Shown here: positions 1-11,399 of the stretch, in pieces | Numbering within the stretch: the stretch's first letter is position 1 | How the letters are laid out: the number at the start of each line of letters is the position of its first letter | Origin: Fomes fomentarius | Lineage: Eukaryota; Basidiomycota; Agaricomycetes; Polyporales; Polyporaceae | Direction: 5' to 3' | DNA: 64,000 nt | NCBI GenBank assembly: GCA_022606135.1 | Contig: JABYQN010000004.1 | Coordinates: forward strand, 1,550,001 to 1,614,000 | Position numbers and translations under genes: made by a program | The notes under the pieces: generated by a model | What the model was told of the DNA's origin: nothing | What the model saw: the letters and a program-made list of their open reading frames with translations, nothing else | Database searches by the model: none

Positions 1-681
1 TATCGGCCGACCATCTGATCGGGCGATATAACCTCACTGTGAGTCCGAGTCCCGAGCTTCCGGTGTGAAGCTCCCGGCGAATGTGGTCCGAGTGAACGTG
101 AATTGTGAATTGATATCGCTCTTGACTCCAGGACGCGGAACGCCGCCCCGACGCGCTCACAGCAGCATGCACGACACACCGCACCAAACAACCGGGGAAC
201 GCATCGGTATCGATCCGGGACGATGGACGGGTCTGCGCCCTCGGTGGCTGGGACGGACGGTGAGTAGTAGTACACATATCACAGACCCACTCAGTGGCAG
301 CCTGTCAGATCCGCCTGCCCGGTTGCTGCCACTACATTCTATTGTGCCACCCTGCTCATGTTTTGCGACCTGACATGTTCACACTTGCCTTGGTTCTGAT
401 ACACCGTTACTTCTGATGGTAGCATCCGGTTGTACTCGACGAAGACATTCAAGCCTCTGGGTACGCTCAGCTATCACAAGAAGAACTGCCAATGTGTCGC
501 GTTCGCGCGATCGCAGCCCGGATTGTCTCGTTGTGCTACAGCTGTTAGCGATCAAGAGGGAGGGGATGATGAAGATGACATGACGGAAGTAGAGAAGGTC
601 GAGAGGTCTCGATGGCTAGTCTCTGGCGGGCAGGATAGCAGAGTGGCTATATGGTCACTCATTGACTTTGGTCGAACATAG
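1..681 (+). CDS. ASA1: ASTRA-associated protein ASA1 / GNB1L-like WD40 protein, 3' part
   Basis: This is the C-terminal end of a WD40 beta-propeller protein of the ASA1/GNB1L family. In yeast Asa1 belongs to the ASTRA complex, linked to chaperoning of PIKK kinases such as Tra1. The gene enters from outside the window. Visible exons are 1-40, 132-259 and 423-681; introns are 41-131 (gtgagt...ag) and 260-422 (gtgagt...tag), and the phases join cleanly. The joined frame reads a repeat with RDDGRVCALGGWDGR, then RLYSTKTFKPLGTLSYHKK and a final LVSGGQDSRVAIWSL, which is the diagnostic last blade of ASA1. An acidic insert (EEGGDDEDD-like) lies between the last two strands. The stop is TAG at 679-681. 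The family call is strong; the upstream exons are not in view. Confidence 0.85.
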
Positions 682-810
682 GACATTTCGACATAGACAT
701 ACACTGAAACTAGTCAATCTGGATCCATTTGTCGTAATTATGGTTCTAAGGATTGGTTATAGATCCAACCATCCCTTGGGTTACTTGCAGAACACAGAAG
801 CAAAAAAACA

Positions 811-893
811 TGTCCCAGGGAGGATTCGAGCCTCCGTCTTCACGGTTTTGTGGTTGCCACAACGTGATGATCTAACCACTAATCGACAAGGAC
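811..893 (-). tRNA. tRNA-His (anticodon GTG) with an 11-nt intron
   Basis: The minus strand folds as a cloverleaf. The acceptor 5' arm is GTCCTTG against CTGGGAC with one mismatch, the D-stem is GATT/GATC, and the anticodon stem TCACG pairs with CGTGA. The T-arm is GGAGG CTCGAAT CCTCC and the discriminator is A. The anticodon loop holds TT-GTG-G at positions 32-37, followed by about 11 extra bases at the canonical intron site between 37 and 38. Length is 83 nt, against 72 without the intron. A run of seven T follows the 3' end on the minus strand, a typical Pol III terminator. It lies downstream of ASA1. Confidence 0.9.
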
Positions 894-1491
894 GTTGTTT
901 TCCAATTCCAGCTGTCAGCTATAGTAAGCAAAGAGTTCCAATTATGTGATCAAGAAGTAAATCTGATAAAATCAATCTTGCGCAAGTTCTTGTCATCTAA
1001 TACTGAGTACTTACCTTCAATATGCTTCCGCGCCTTTCTTCCTCCGGAATCCCGAAGTGCATCCCAACCACTTCGGCCAGACCAGCGCACTGGAGTGTGA
1101 GATCCTCGCGCTCGGACTACACCCAATCCCCGAGCTACGCACGATGGTATGGGCGCAAGACTCGCCGTCGGCGTTGATACCAGAAGGTATCTCGGCTCTT
1201 GTGTTCAACATGATTCTTCACCCGAAACTCGGCTGTACACGCAGTCAGGGAAGCTACCGGAACGCCACCATCTATTCAAGCGTCTGCGACAAAACTAAGT
1301 ATGGGGGACGCGGCCGTATGCCCGTGTTCTGTGTCGTTATGTGGTCCACTTGTGCGCGTTGCCTCCGCCGCCCACGACTGTAGCCTGTCCTCGGTGTCTT
1401 GACGAGTCGACCTTACTCGTGAAGGCAGTTCCTCTCTGTCTCTTGCTTAGCTGGCTTTCTCTAGACTTTCCTTCGCTTATCTTAGGCTAGC
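894..1491. other. intergenic, promoter side of the arrestin-like gene
   Basis: Nothing convincing is coded here. Short overlapping ORFs on both strands at 1017-1383 show no recognisable motif. The stretch just before 1492 is pyrimidine-rich (ctttctctagactttccttc), as is common near transcription starts in agaricomycetes. Confidence 0.5.
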
Positions 1492-2947
1492 ATGGAGACC
1501 TCTGCGTACGCGATATCTTCGCCGCTGCGAAGGGCCGCGTTCACCGTCAGTCTCCCGCCGACGCTCTACCTCTCTGGAGGATTCGTAGTGGGAGAGGTCG
1601 AGCTGGACTACGAGGTCGTGTGCGATGACGACATAGAGTGCATCTATGTCGAGCTTCAAGGAACCCTGCAGACGTGCGTTTCTATCGCTTCAAGTTTCCC
1701 GCCTTGTATTTTGATGAGGAGGCTTGGTGTTCAGGAAAAGCCGGCTGAGCGCGAAAGAGGATGAGACAGAGTTCCAGATTACAACGAGCGAGTTCCTTCG
1801 TGCGCCCATTACACTGTGGACGCGCGAACGAAGCCTGCCACCAGAGGATGGGAACGCCATGCGACTGCCGTTCGAGGTCAAACTTCCCGATGACGCACCG
1901 CCTTCCTTTTCGTTCGAGACCTACATGAACTACGCGTATGTCCGATATGCACTCGAAGTTACAGGTGTGCGAAGGGGCACGTTCACGGTCGACCGGATAG
2001 TCAAACTCCCGATCGTCGTCCTTCAGCCTGACCCCATTGGCAGTGCAGTTCGAGCACGGCTCAAGCTTGAGTGGCAAGATACGTGGGGAAGGCTCAAGGC
2101 CGAGTCTGATATGCGCAAACTCCCGTGGGGTGAATATGGACACGCGAAGATGGAGGTGCGTTACGACCTTCCTCTCCATTTCAATCGTGCATTCGGCTCA
2201 CCCGGCACGTGCCGGCATCGCCAATGTAGCTGCTGGTTCCGCACATCGACGCATTCCCTCTCTTCACCGACATCCCGTATACGATCATCTTCACGACCCT
2301 ATCTGCGCCTGTCAAGCGCAAGGGCGACGCGCTGCTGAAGAAGGACCTCTTTCCATATGCTCCTCGCAATCCGTCCGAGATCGACTTCGAGTTGCGGCGG
2401 TTTGTGGATATGCAAACGGCGTACGAGCCCTCAAATCCTGAAGAGCCGGTCGTCGATATCATCTCAAAGGCGCACGCGCCAGTACCGCCAGTAGACGTCG
2501 AAGTCGGTGACTATGCGTGGATCCCGGACGAGAGGAAGAAAGACCGTGGGCGATGGATGCAGGAGGTCACGTTCCATTCGGCCATGAACCTGCGGTTCAC
2601 GCCGACATTCCGAACACAGGAGATCAAAATCAAGGTGCGCTCCCTGCTCCCTACAGTCAGCAAGCTCACGAAAGCCGTGTGCTCATGGGCGTGTAGTACA
2701 CCCTAATCTTGCGATATGCGTTCCCGGGGCTTGGCAACGTTCTGTGGATTGAGCTTCCCATCAACATTGGCTCTGGACTCGAATCTTCGGTACCCACCGA
2801 ATCGTGTCCGTCTTCTCCTCGGATGGTCGATTTGCCTTCGTAAGTACTCATTTGCCCAGATCGCCCACCTATACTCGGAGCTTCGTCTCTGAAGTGCCAC
2901 CCACGCACAGATCATATTGGAACCCCTCGGCTTGGTCAGATCAGTAA
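1492..2947 (+). CDS. arrestin-like (alpha-arrestin/ART family) protein
   Basis: The predicted protein has 395 residues and an arrestin N- and C-fold. Alpha-arrestins in fungi are ubiquitin-ligase adaptors that direct endocytosis of plasma-membrane proteins. Exons are 1492-1673, 1735-2155, 2230-2634, 2697-2839 and 2911-2947, all with GT-AG introns and matching phases. The N-domain shows FVVGEVELDYEVVCDDDIEC and LPFEVKLPDDAPPSF, followed by YVRYALEVTGVRRGTFTVDR. The C-domain contains PLFTDIPYTIIFTTLSAP, KRKGDALLKKDLFPYAPR and FPGLGNVLWIELPI. The last exon codes only about 12 residues (SYWNPSAW...), so the 3' end is the least certain part. No clear PPxY motif was seen. The start is the first ATG at 1492; no upstream in-frame ATG fits. 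Confidence 0.75.
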
Positions 2948-5309
2948 TTTATCTTTTTATTATGTGGACGCTTCTGCTCCCGAATCCGAACCACTCCGGA
3001 CCGACGCGCTTGAGGCGTATAGCAGACTGGCCTGTCCACGATGGCCTGCACTGCGAAGTGTGCTCTATCAGGTGCGAGAAACCCCAACTCTGACAAACTG
3101 AAGCCTGTAACATTTCTTCGAAGATAAGCGCCGCCCGCAGGGTATGGGTATGTGCTTTGACAAGCTTCGTTTTGCAAGCTCCAACGCACACGTGAACATG
3201 TACTCAACCCCACTCGTGTTGTATTAACGTCCAACTACCTCTCTTGCGCTCCCACGCGGCTGCAGAACTGGGCTCCGGTGGGTCAAGTCGAGTCGCACGA
3301 CCCTCAAAGAACCGCACCGTACGTAAGACCTTCAAAAGGGTCACCATGGCAGCGCTGCGTCTGTAGCTGTACCTAACCCGGAACCGTGACTATTTTCGCC
3401 CTCTCGACCCTGGCGTTCTACAACTCCAAGGCTCTGACACATTGAACCACCGTTCACGGCTTCCGGGGCTAATTATACTCAGCGGCGTGGACATCCATGC
3501 TTGTCGATCTTGCCCAAGTTGGCCGGGCGTACCGCCGAGGAGCGTCCCACCGCCTTCCGGGCTCCGACGCAGTTTGAGTTGTGTTTCCGCAGACAAACAA
3601 TAATTTTTCTGCCCCCCGCGGTCGACACTGGTCAACAGTGACCCTTCCTTCCTGCGTACCGGCGCTCGGAGCCGGGGGAGCCCACCAACGTTTCACTTGC
3701 AACCCCCAAGAAGCGTGTCACTGCGGCTCGCCACGCGCCAAGGCCGGGCGGCGGGATCTCTGCCTATGATGGGCTGCGATGACGTTCGAGAGTGTAGCTC
3801 TATCATGAATACGCACAGGTCTGAAGATCTCGCCAGTGACCGTCGTGAACCCATCACGGCGCCGGTGCGTAGTGCGACATGATGCATGAGGTTGGGAAGA
3901 TCAAAGCTTAACAGTGCTAAGAGCTTGGAGCTCGTGCTTGCAGCATAGCTCGCAGGAGGTACATCACACTTTGATCATGAATGGACGAGGGCACAGGTCG
4001 ACCGTCGGCGGCGGAGAACCAACTGCTGTATTAGGCTCCGGGCGAGAGCCAAGCGTGTGCGCGGTTAGCGGCAGTGCAGGACGTCGACGTAGACGCCACC
4101 TGCGTAATGTATAGTGCACGGTGCGGGTGCATATGCGCGCATACGGTCGTTCCCGTCCTCCTGTCGTGCCAAGTGCGAGCTTCTGCCTTGCACAGGCAGA
4201 CCGACGTCGTATGTTCGTCCAGCGTCAACATCTGTCGCGAACAGTCGCGAATCCACGAAGCCGCGGAATGCCAGGAGCGCTGACCACTCGCGAGGAACGG
4301 CGCGAAGTTCCCCCGAGGACGATGTAGTAGAAGTGCGAGTCAATGCACGTTACGGGCGTTGATAGTATCATGATCCACCGAAGTGCAGCGAAGGATTGTA
4401 TCCATGATGATTTCAGGGCCAGCTCTTTGCACACGGGGCGTGCCAATCCCGACACCGGTGATCCAACAAAAACGGGAAAAGATCAGTTTCAAACCTCCGA
4501 TAGCAATATACCGCACACTGCCCACGGTAACTCAGTTCGATGAGATGCGGGCGATTCAGGACACATTGTGCATGTAATGTGTTGCGCATATGGCCTGGCA
4601 GTTGCCTTGCGCGCCTTCGAGTTCTCATGGGCACGCCGCCATATGCGCTTCCCTCGGCATCCGCACAATCTGTGGCGGAGAGAGAGAATCACAGGTCAGT
4701 CGGCTTGGCGGGATTAGCCACTGCCAGCAGCAAGCTACAAGCAGCTCCGAGTCCCAACACTGGCCGTGCACACTGCGGCCCCGGGCGGCCGGCGCCGACG
4801 CTCCAAGGCAGGGTGGAGGCAGTAAACAGGTGTCAATCAGCCATGATCCACGGGGAAAAGACACGTCAGAGGGAGTTATACAAGTTCCTTTTCCTCGAAT
4901 GCAGCGGGTACCTGTGCCATGAGAACGAGAAGAGCGTCGCTCCGAGCGTCCAGGCAACCAGTCACGATGGGTTGATAGACAAGGGAGGGGGTGCACCGGT
5001 CTCGGACGTGGACACGGACAAACTGCGCGTGGGGAGCGGGCGAAGGCGAAGGGCAGAAGGAGCTCCAGATGGCGGTGATTGGAGGAAGAAGGAGGGCAGG
5101 ATTGACAATGACAGCGCATATATGAGCCATATTGGTACGATTCGTGGGAAGCGAGTCCGGGCGGGAGGTGGCGAACAGTCCTGGCTGCTTCCGAGCTTCC
5201 GAGACCGTCGCCGGAGGGCGCGATGAATAGAGCGATTGGGGATAAAGACTTTTGTTTGATACTGTACATTAGAGTGAGAGTATATCAAGGCATGCATGTG
5301 CAGAATCTG
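2948..5309. other. gene-poor stretch of about 2.4 kb
   Basis: No gene could be supported here. Open frames occur on both strands, the longest being 4540-5226 plus and 4625-5269 minus, but they overlap, have low-complexity R/P/S-rich composition and match no motif I know. A coding-like open stretch at 2913-3071 ends in a gtgcga splice-donor-like site and could be an alternative arrestin 3' exon. The sequence around 3430-3770 is GC-rich with a few short palindromes, but no RNA gene was recognised. Confidence 0.5.
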
Positions 5310-6254
5310 TCATCGCCCGGCGAGCTGCGCGTCTGCGATAGGATTTGCATGGATTGTGACCTGATGCAGCAGATGGTGGTCAGTACATAGTTCGTCAACG
5401 AAGGTATACTGCGCCAATGACGCGTCTGCATCATTGCTCCGCCGACATGGGTCGGTCGCAAACGTGTTACGTACGTGCGTGGTGCGGATCTCGCTGAGTG
5501 GCCTATTCTTTGCGTTTACGGGCACGCGTTCCATTGCGTCGAGGGTCGAGTCGGCGCCATCAATCACCTGTTAGTGCAGATGGGAGAGATACGAGAATAA
5601 TTTAGCGGATAGATGGATCACAGAGGTAGGGGTGCGCCCAAGGTACCGACTTTGCCGAAGATTGTGTACTTGCCATCGAGGTATGCCTGCTTCGCATACG
5701 TGATGAAGAACTGGGATTTGTTGGTGTCGGGACCCGAATTTGCCATGGCTAAGATACCACGATTGTTAAACTACGAAGAAACGAGTAATGAGCACAACGG
5801 TTATGCACTCAGTGCCGATGGCTGGGGTGGTACGACGGTGGGTACCTTGAGGGTGGAACGGAGTTCGTCGGGGAAGGGCTTGCCCCATATGCTCTGACCG
5901 CCCTTGCCCGAGCCAGATGGATCACCGGTCTGTATCATGAAGCCCTTGATGTTGCGGTGCCAAAGGGTGTTGTCGTAATAGCCGGATGCACACAGGGCGA
6001 GGAAATTCTGCACGTTCAGGGTCAGATAAGACCGCAGGAGAAACTTTGTGGCGCACCTCGGCAGTCTTGGGGACTGCCTCGCAGAATATCTCGACCTGAG
6101 GACGCAGTCAGTCATGGGTCCGGAGATGATTGATATCCGTATGGGCCGAAAGGGCTCTATACTTTGATGTCGCCGTGGGTAGTGTGCAGTGTGACTGACT
6201 GGGGAAGATCAGAATGCGATGAGCGAGCTCTGACTTGCGGACAGAGCGCACCAT
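5310..6254 (-). CDS. CYP10: peptidyl-prolyl cis-trans isomerase-like 3 (cyclophilin)
   Basis: This 167-residue single-domain cyclophilin is of the PPIL3/CYP10 type, a spliceosome-associated prolyl isomerase. It has seven exons: 6252-6254 (only the ATG is coding), 6163-6198, 6057-6095, 5846-6007, 5651-5770, 5475-5567 and 5310-5360. All introns are GT-AG and the phases agree. The sequence reads [20 protein letters not shown], then [59 protein letters not shown] and [10 protein letters not shown]. The C-terminus [10 protein letters not shown] is the PPIL3 hallmark. Active-site residues are in the expected places, except that the usual first catalytic Arg region reads [13 protein letters not shown], as in PPIL3 relatives. 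The initiator ATG is alone at the end of its exon, followed directly by the first intron. Confidence 0.92.
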
Positions 6255-6640
6255 TGCGATCGTCTGCTTCTCACGCGAGATACGGCTGGTGAATGGCGTC
6301 GAAGGACGACGACGGTTGAGCGAAGACGCGTCCAGTATCGACACGATCGGACGGCCGCGGAGCCTAATCGAGGCAGATTGGGAGTCCGATGCCGGGGACG
6401 GAGATGAGGCCGGACGGGTAGCCGAGGGCGGAAGAGAGAGCCCAGGTCCGGATGCGAGCATGCCCTCCGAAGACTGACAGGATATGGAATGTCTCTCAGC
6501 CGTTCACTGCCTTCCGTCATCAGCGCGCGTCGACACATGAACTCTATAAATCCGTCTTCGCTCCTTCCTCCTCCTCCCTTTCCCCTCACCTCGCCGCCCA
6601 ACGTCCCCGCCCACGGGCTTCCCGCATCCGATACCCCGCC
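6255..6640. promoter_or_regulatory. divergent promoter region between CYP10 and the G-alpha gene
   Basis: This 386-bp head-to-head spacer separates the CYP10 start (minus) and the G-alpha start (plus). It contains a TATA-like ctataaat at 6542-6549, about 90 bp before the G-alpha ATG, followed by a pyrimidine-rich tract (cttcctcctcctccctttcccc). Open frames crossing it are not convincing. Confidence 0.4.
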
Positions 6641-8737
6641 ATGATTACAACCTCCAGGCCGCCATCCGTCCACAGCACTACCCCCGATGCCGACCCATTC
6701 TCTGCCTTTCTCAGGCCCCCCGCGTCTGAGACCGAACACGAACGCGTCGCCAGGTTGCAGCGCGAGGCCGATGCAAAGCGCATCAGCGACAGCATCGATG
6801 AGGAGATCAAGGCAGACAGGGAGCGTTTGAGGAAAAGCAAGCAAGATATCAGGGTAGGTGGTCCCGTCCCACGATATTCCCGTTCTCCCCCCTTCGAGAT
6901 ACAGTCTGTCACGCACGCATACATCCAGTTGTTATGCCTCGCTTGTGCATCCTCGTCCATTGTACAATGCCATGGGAATGGCTGCTGATTGCTCTCCAAA
7001 TAGCTCCTCTTACTTGGCCAGGCCGAGTCCGGCAAGTCCACGCTCCAAAAGCAATTCCAGCTATTGTACAACCCCTCAGGTCTTGATGAGGAGCGTCTGT
7101 CTTGGCGTACAGTTATCTACTTCAACATTGCTCGCCCAATTCGTCGCATACTCGATGCCGTCGATGCTTACGGAGAAGGGGACGACGACGACGATATCTC
7201 CGAGGTCAACTTCAACAACACGCCAGACGTGCCTTCAGGGATGCCTACGGAATTCGCGGACGACAGCTCTCTATCACCTTCACAGACTGTATTGGAGAAG
7301 AAGGTCGCCCAATTACGTGCCCATCTCTCGCCGCTACTTACTGCCGAGGCGGTGTTGGCTGAACGTCTGTCTGGCGGGGTCAATGTCTCTGGCTCGGGTA
7401 AGGGAAGTGTTTATGTGCGTTCCGGATGGCAGTCGCGTTCGTTGGGCCTTGGCTTTGGCAAGCCCCGCGAGCGGACAAGCAGCGGCGGTCGTTTCAGCTT
7501 CACTGGAGGCCGGGGCTCTCTCGATAACCAAAGAGGTAGCGAGATGGAGCTTCAGGCACGTCAGGCGCAGGCCGAAGAAGACAAGCTCGTCGCGGAGGTT
7601 GCTGCGATCCTCAATGAATGTCAGGGCGACATCAAGGAACTGTGGGAGCTACCTGCAGTAAGGAAGCTACGGGATCGCAGACGATTGAAGTTGGAGGAAT
7701 GGGCTGATTAGTGAGTGACAAGGCCTTCGAGACATTACCGCATTCCGCTGCTGATGGTGACTGTAAAAGCTTCCTCAGTAACATCGGGCGGGTCTCTGCC
7801 GCTGGTTATGTTCCCACCACAGGTCTGATCCGTCTGATTCTACCCACTGAGCCTGTTCTGACGAGCTGTGCTTCCACAGACGACATTCTACACGCACGTA
7901 TTCAAACGATGGGCGTTGCTGAGCATGTTTTTGACATGTCCGTCCACGGCCGGACAGTACGCTGGCATCTGTATGACGTTGGCGGCGCCCGTGGGCAGCG
8001 ACACTCTTGGATACCGTATTTCGATGACGCGTGCGTGTGTTTGTTACTGCTGTATCCGTCTGATTCTGACGGCTATGTTCCAGTACCGCTATCATTTTCC
8101 TAGCGCCTGTTAGCGCCTTCGATCAGGCAAGTGCCTTTCCATCGTCCCCTGGCACTGATTGACTGATTATATGCGGCGTATCTCCTCAGTACCTTGACGA
8201 GGACCCCAAAGTAAACCGAGTCGACGACTCACTTCAGTTATTCAAGCAAATTTGTTCAAATGCCCTGCTAAAGCGCTGCGCTTTGGTGCTCTTCCTCAGT
8301 AGGTGTCCTACCAGTCGCTCATGAACAACACATTGATCAGAGTGTACAGACAAGACTGATATCTTGAAAGCGAAGATAGCAGCTGGCGTGAGAGTCAACA
8401 AGTAGTGAGTGGGTTGGTATTCCACTTGCACGGACGTGGGGCTTACTCTATCCACAGCATCACTTCTTATGGCGATCGTGCGAACGAGTACGATGCTGTA
8501 GTAGCGTACTTCAAGGCGCATTTCACTCAGGTTCACCGTCGCAATAATGAGAACAACCGGGTGCTGTTCACTCATCTCACGAGCGTTGTTGTACGTGCCA
8601 TGCTGTGTCTCCCGTTTAATTTAAACAGGGCACTCACATCATACAATATACAGGATACCAAGGCGATGCAGAGCATCATTACCGACGTACGGGACTCCAT
8701 CTTCCGTGGTTACCTCAAGTCCGCGGCTTTGGTCTAA
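6641..8737 (+). CDS. atypical heterotrimeric G-protein alpha subunit with long P-loop insert
   Basis: The nine-exon model is 6641-6853, 7004-7710, 7770-7822, 7880-8030, 8084-8126, 8190-8298, 8350-8404, 8458-8590 and 8654-8737, giving 515 residues. A typical G-alpha has about 350. G1 is LLLLGQAESGKST; G4 is FLNKTD; G5 is THLTSVVDT; switch I keeps ARIQT (Arg and Thr). An insert of about 130 residues between the P-loop and the helical domain is rich in D, S and G, as in expanded basidiomycete G-alpha paralogs. Switch II reads DVGGARGQRHSW, so the catalytic Gln of canonical DVGGQ is Ala. No N-terminal MGxxxS myristoylation motif is present. The fifth intron, at 8127, starts with GC rather than GT (cag|gcaagt). 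The family call is secure; the cellular pathway is unknown. Confidence 0.92.
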
Positions 8738-9672
8738 TTGTCCACCACATCGCCCCAGTTCGGAACATCATCCACATCCACGATAACTTTATTTTCTCTC
8801 CCTCTCACGCATACACATCGCCGACCCGCATGCATCGGCTGCCGACACGATTACTATTGTATCATCACGTTCCTTGACGGCTCTGGCATACGCTCTCCAT
8901 TTCCTCTTTCTCACGCTTCCCGAACGTCACAAGTGTTGTTTTTTCCGTTAACCATTGCATTGGCTCATCCATCGTCCTTTCTATCCTCTGTCTTATGGAT
9001 TCTGTCTTCTCTATCGCCTTCACCTCCCACCGGTATTGTTCCTCTATGTATTTTCTATAGTACTAGATCACGATCTCTCTATTGGACGGCGCAGGGGCTG
9101 ATGGCATGGCATGGTCTCGGGACACTCCCATGTTGAGTATTACTACTATCGTCTTGCGTCCCCTGTACGTATATCGACTCTGTAAAAGGCTGCTGACGCA
9201 GCTGTAATGATTTGGATTCCCTTCAACCACCATATGCTGCGGCCGCCAGTTCGCTGTTGCATGTGCTCCGACGATCTCCTGTGTGTTGGTTCTACAAGCC
9301 TGTCCCGCGACTACCAATCCACAGGGAAATGATGAAATGCTGGGCCGTAACACATGCACTCGGAACACAACCCCCGGTTCAGTCGGACAGAATGCGCAAA
9401 CCACATCGCTTGTCGGAGTGGTTCCCCGCACCGGTGCCGTGGCTAATGCTTCAATGCAAACATGCTGTCATTGTGTGGTCCTCTGGGTACCTCTAGACTC
9501 GGCACACATGCTCTTAGTGCACCACGAACGGACATTCCACCCCGATGTCCGCTGATTGACCCTGAACAGGTCTGTGGATTGCCAACAAGTGGTCAGCAAT
9601 AGATATGTGTCGTAAAGATACAGACACTGATCCGATAGACGGTAGTAAACACCGACGCAGTGGCGCCCGAAC
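8738..9672. other. convergent intergenic region (3' ends of G-alpha and RTT106)
   Basis: This 0.9 kb stretch lies between two convergent gene ends. Only short frames without recognisable motifs occur, and pyrimidine-rich stretches and AT-rich patches are compatible with 3' UTRs. No feature is supported. Confidence 0.5.
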
Positions 9673-11399
9673 TCAGTCGTCGAGCTCGTCCTCCTCGTCC
9701 TCGTCGCTGTCCACGGAGATAGCAGCACCGCGGCTTCCGCCTGCCACCATGTCCTGCGTGACCATGCCCACGACGGCGTCCATGGCTGCGCGCGACATGC
9801 GCGGCATCGCGCCAGGACGCAGGAGGGGATGGTGTTTGGCATCGAGCTCTCCCTCTCCCTCTCCCTCCGCGTCCTCATCCTCGTCCTCGTCTTCCGCATC
9901 CACCTCCTCGTCCCCAGAAGCGTCGTCGCTCGCGTTGCCCTCGTCGTCCGAGCTCCCTCCTCCTCCGCCTTCGCCTTCGCCATCCTGATCTTGGCTCGCG
10001 TCGCTGTCCGACTCCTCGCTGTCGCTCTCGTCCGAGTCATCCGAGTTGATCTCAAAGTCCGAGTCTTCCTCGTCCTCCGTGTCTTCGCTCCGCGGGTCCG
10101 CCTTACCCTTGCCTTTGCCCTTGTCCACAGATGGCACGGGTACCCCGTCCTCTCCGGCACCCGCCGAGGACGCGGGGTCGGCCGCACGCCCAAACAGGTG
10201 TCGGTGCGCCTTGATCCACCTTCCAATCGGCTCCTGCTCCCGACCGTCGACCATGCCAAAGTCAATTTCCACAGTATCCTCTTCCTCAGCCTCTTCATCG
10301 TCGCCTTCCTCCGCCGCACTATCTCCGTTCGCCTTTCCCTTTCCCTTCGCCTTGCCCTTGCCCTTGCCGTCGGGATCAGCACCGTCCTTTGCGGGCGTGC
10401 CGCCACCCATCCTGCGGAGGATGACAGAGCACGTCCGCCCGGTGGCGGTAAGCGTGCGCACGCCGTCGACGGGCTGCTGGTCCGCCTTCGCGGCGGGGGC
10501 GAGATGCTCGAGCGCGAAGAACTCACAGGGCTTGCCGTCCCACAGGACACCCTCGTCCAGGAACCACAGCGTGCCTTCCTTCGCGCCGCGGTACGCCTCG
10601 ACTCCTGCGACCCCGTCGCCTTCCTGGCTTCCCGCGGCGCTCTTGAAGACGCGCGTGGACGGCTCAAGCGCGAGAATCGGGAGATGGGAGAGGAAGGTGC
10701 GGAGCGCGGGGAGCGACAGCTGGCCCTTCGCGTACGACTGGGCGGAGTCTGGGGTAGACGTGTTGAGGACTGTTGTCAGCGTCGCGTCGAGCCCGAACAC
10801 GAGCTGTGGTTGCGTGGTCTCCCTTGCCGCCGCAGCTGCGCCGGGGCCTTTGGGCGCGGGCGGGGGACATCAGAGGAGAGCAGGACGACTGTCCAGTGTG
10901 GTTTTGACTTGCCGCGCGTGGGCAGGAAGAACGCGCGCTGGAGGGCGGAGAGAGGTATGGGCGGGAACTCTTCTTTCTTCGAAGACGGGTTCGTGAGACG
11001 GATAGAGGAACGGTGGATGTCGATGTTGACTTTCTTCCGAATGGGTGTCGAGACGGAGACGCCCTGCAGGGAGAATACACGGGTATCGTCGGTCGAAGCA
11101 GCTGTGCCGTCCTCTGTCTTTGGCCTCTTGGAGGACTCGGAGGCAGAGTCGTCGTCCCGAGAGCGCTTTTGGCTGGAACGCGTATGCTCACCACGCTTGA
11201 GTTCGTCTACAATCTTGGAAACACGAGGCTGGAGTTCTTCCCAGCCTGGCAGCACGCCGGCCGCAGGTGCCTCAGCACCAGCAACGAGTCGTAGCATAGC
11301 ATCAACAATGGTCTTGATCTCGGGGATGAGAGCGCGGTCGAGTTGGTTGCGAATGTCATCAGGCAGTAGTGGTCGCAAAGAGTCCAAGTATAGAGTCAT
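9673..11399 (-). CDS. RTT106: histone chaperone RTT106-like protein, with a frame break
   Basis: This is an Rtt106/Spt16-M-type histone chaperone, expected to bind H3-H4 and act in nucleosome assembly and heterochromatin. It starts at the ATG ending at 11399 (MTLYLDSLRPLLPDD...). An N-terminal helical segment and a basic region (RSSQKRSRDDD, RPKTED) precede the PH-like core: VFSLQGVSVSTPIRKKVNID, LSALQRAFFLPTRGK, HWTVVLL and later LVFGLDATLTT. A strongly acidic C-terminal tail of more than 100 residues, rich in E, D, S and G, follows a KGKGKAKGKGK basic patch. The frame changes near 10862-10866: the upstream frame reads ...LLSSDVP and the downstream frame ...PKGPGAAAAARETTQPQ. One extra base in the five-base run would join them. 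A 50-nt intron with a poor gtcccc donor is the alternative. Joined length is about 575 residues. Confidence 0.8.

Noticed and set aside
4540..5269. Overlapping open frames of 228 (plus) and 214 (minus) codons
   Set aside because: Both strands are open, composition is R/P/S-rich, and no motif or splice structure supports either.
10817..10866. 50-nt intron in RTT106 to explain the frame break
   Set aside because: The donor gtcccc is unlike the other introns and removal would delete a plausible Ala/Gly linker; kept only as an alternative to a one-base error.
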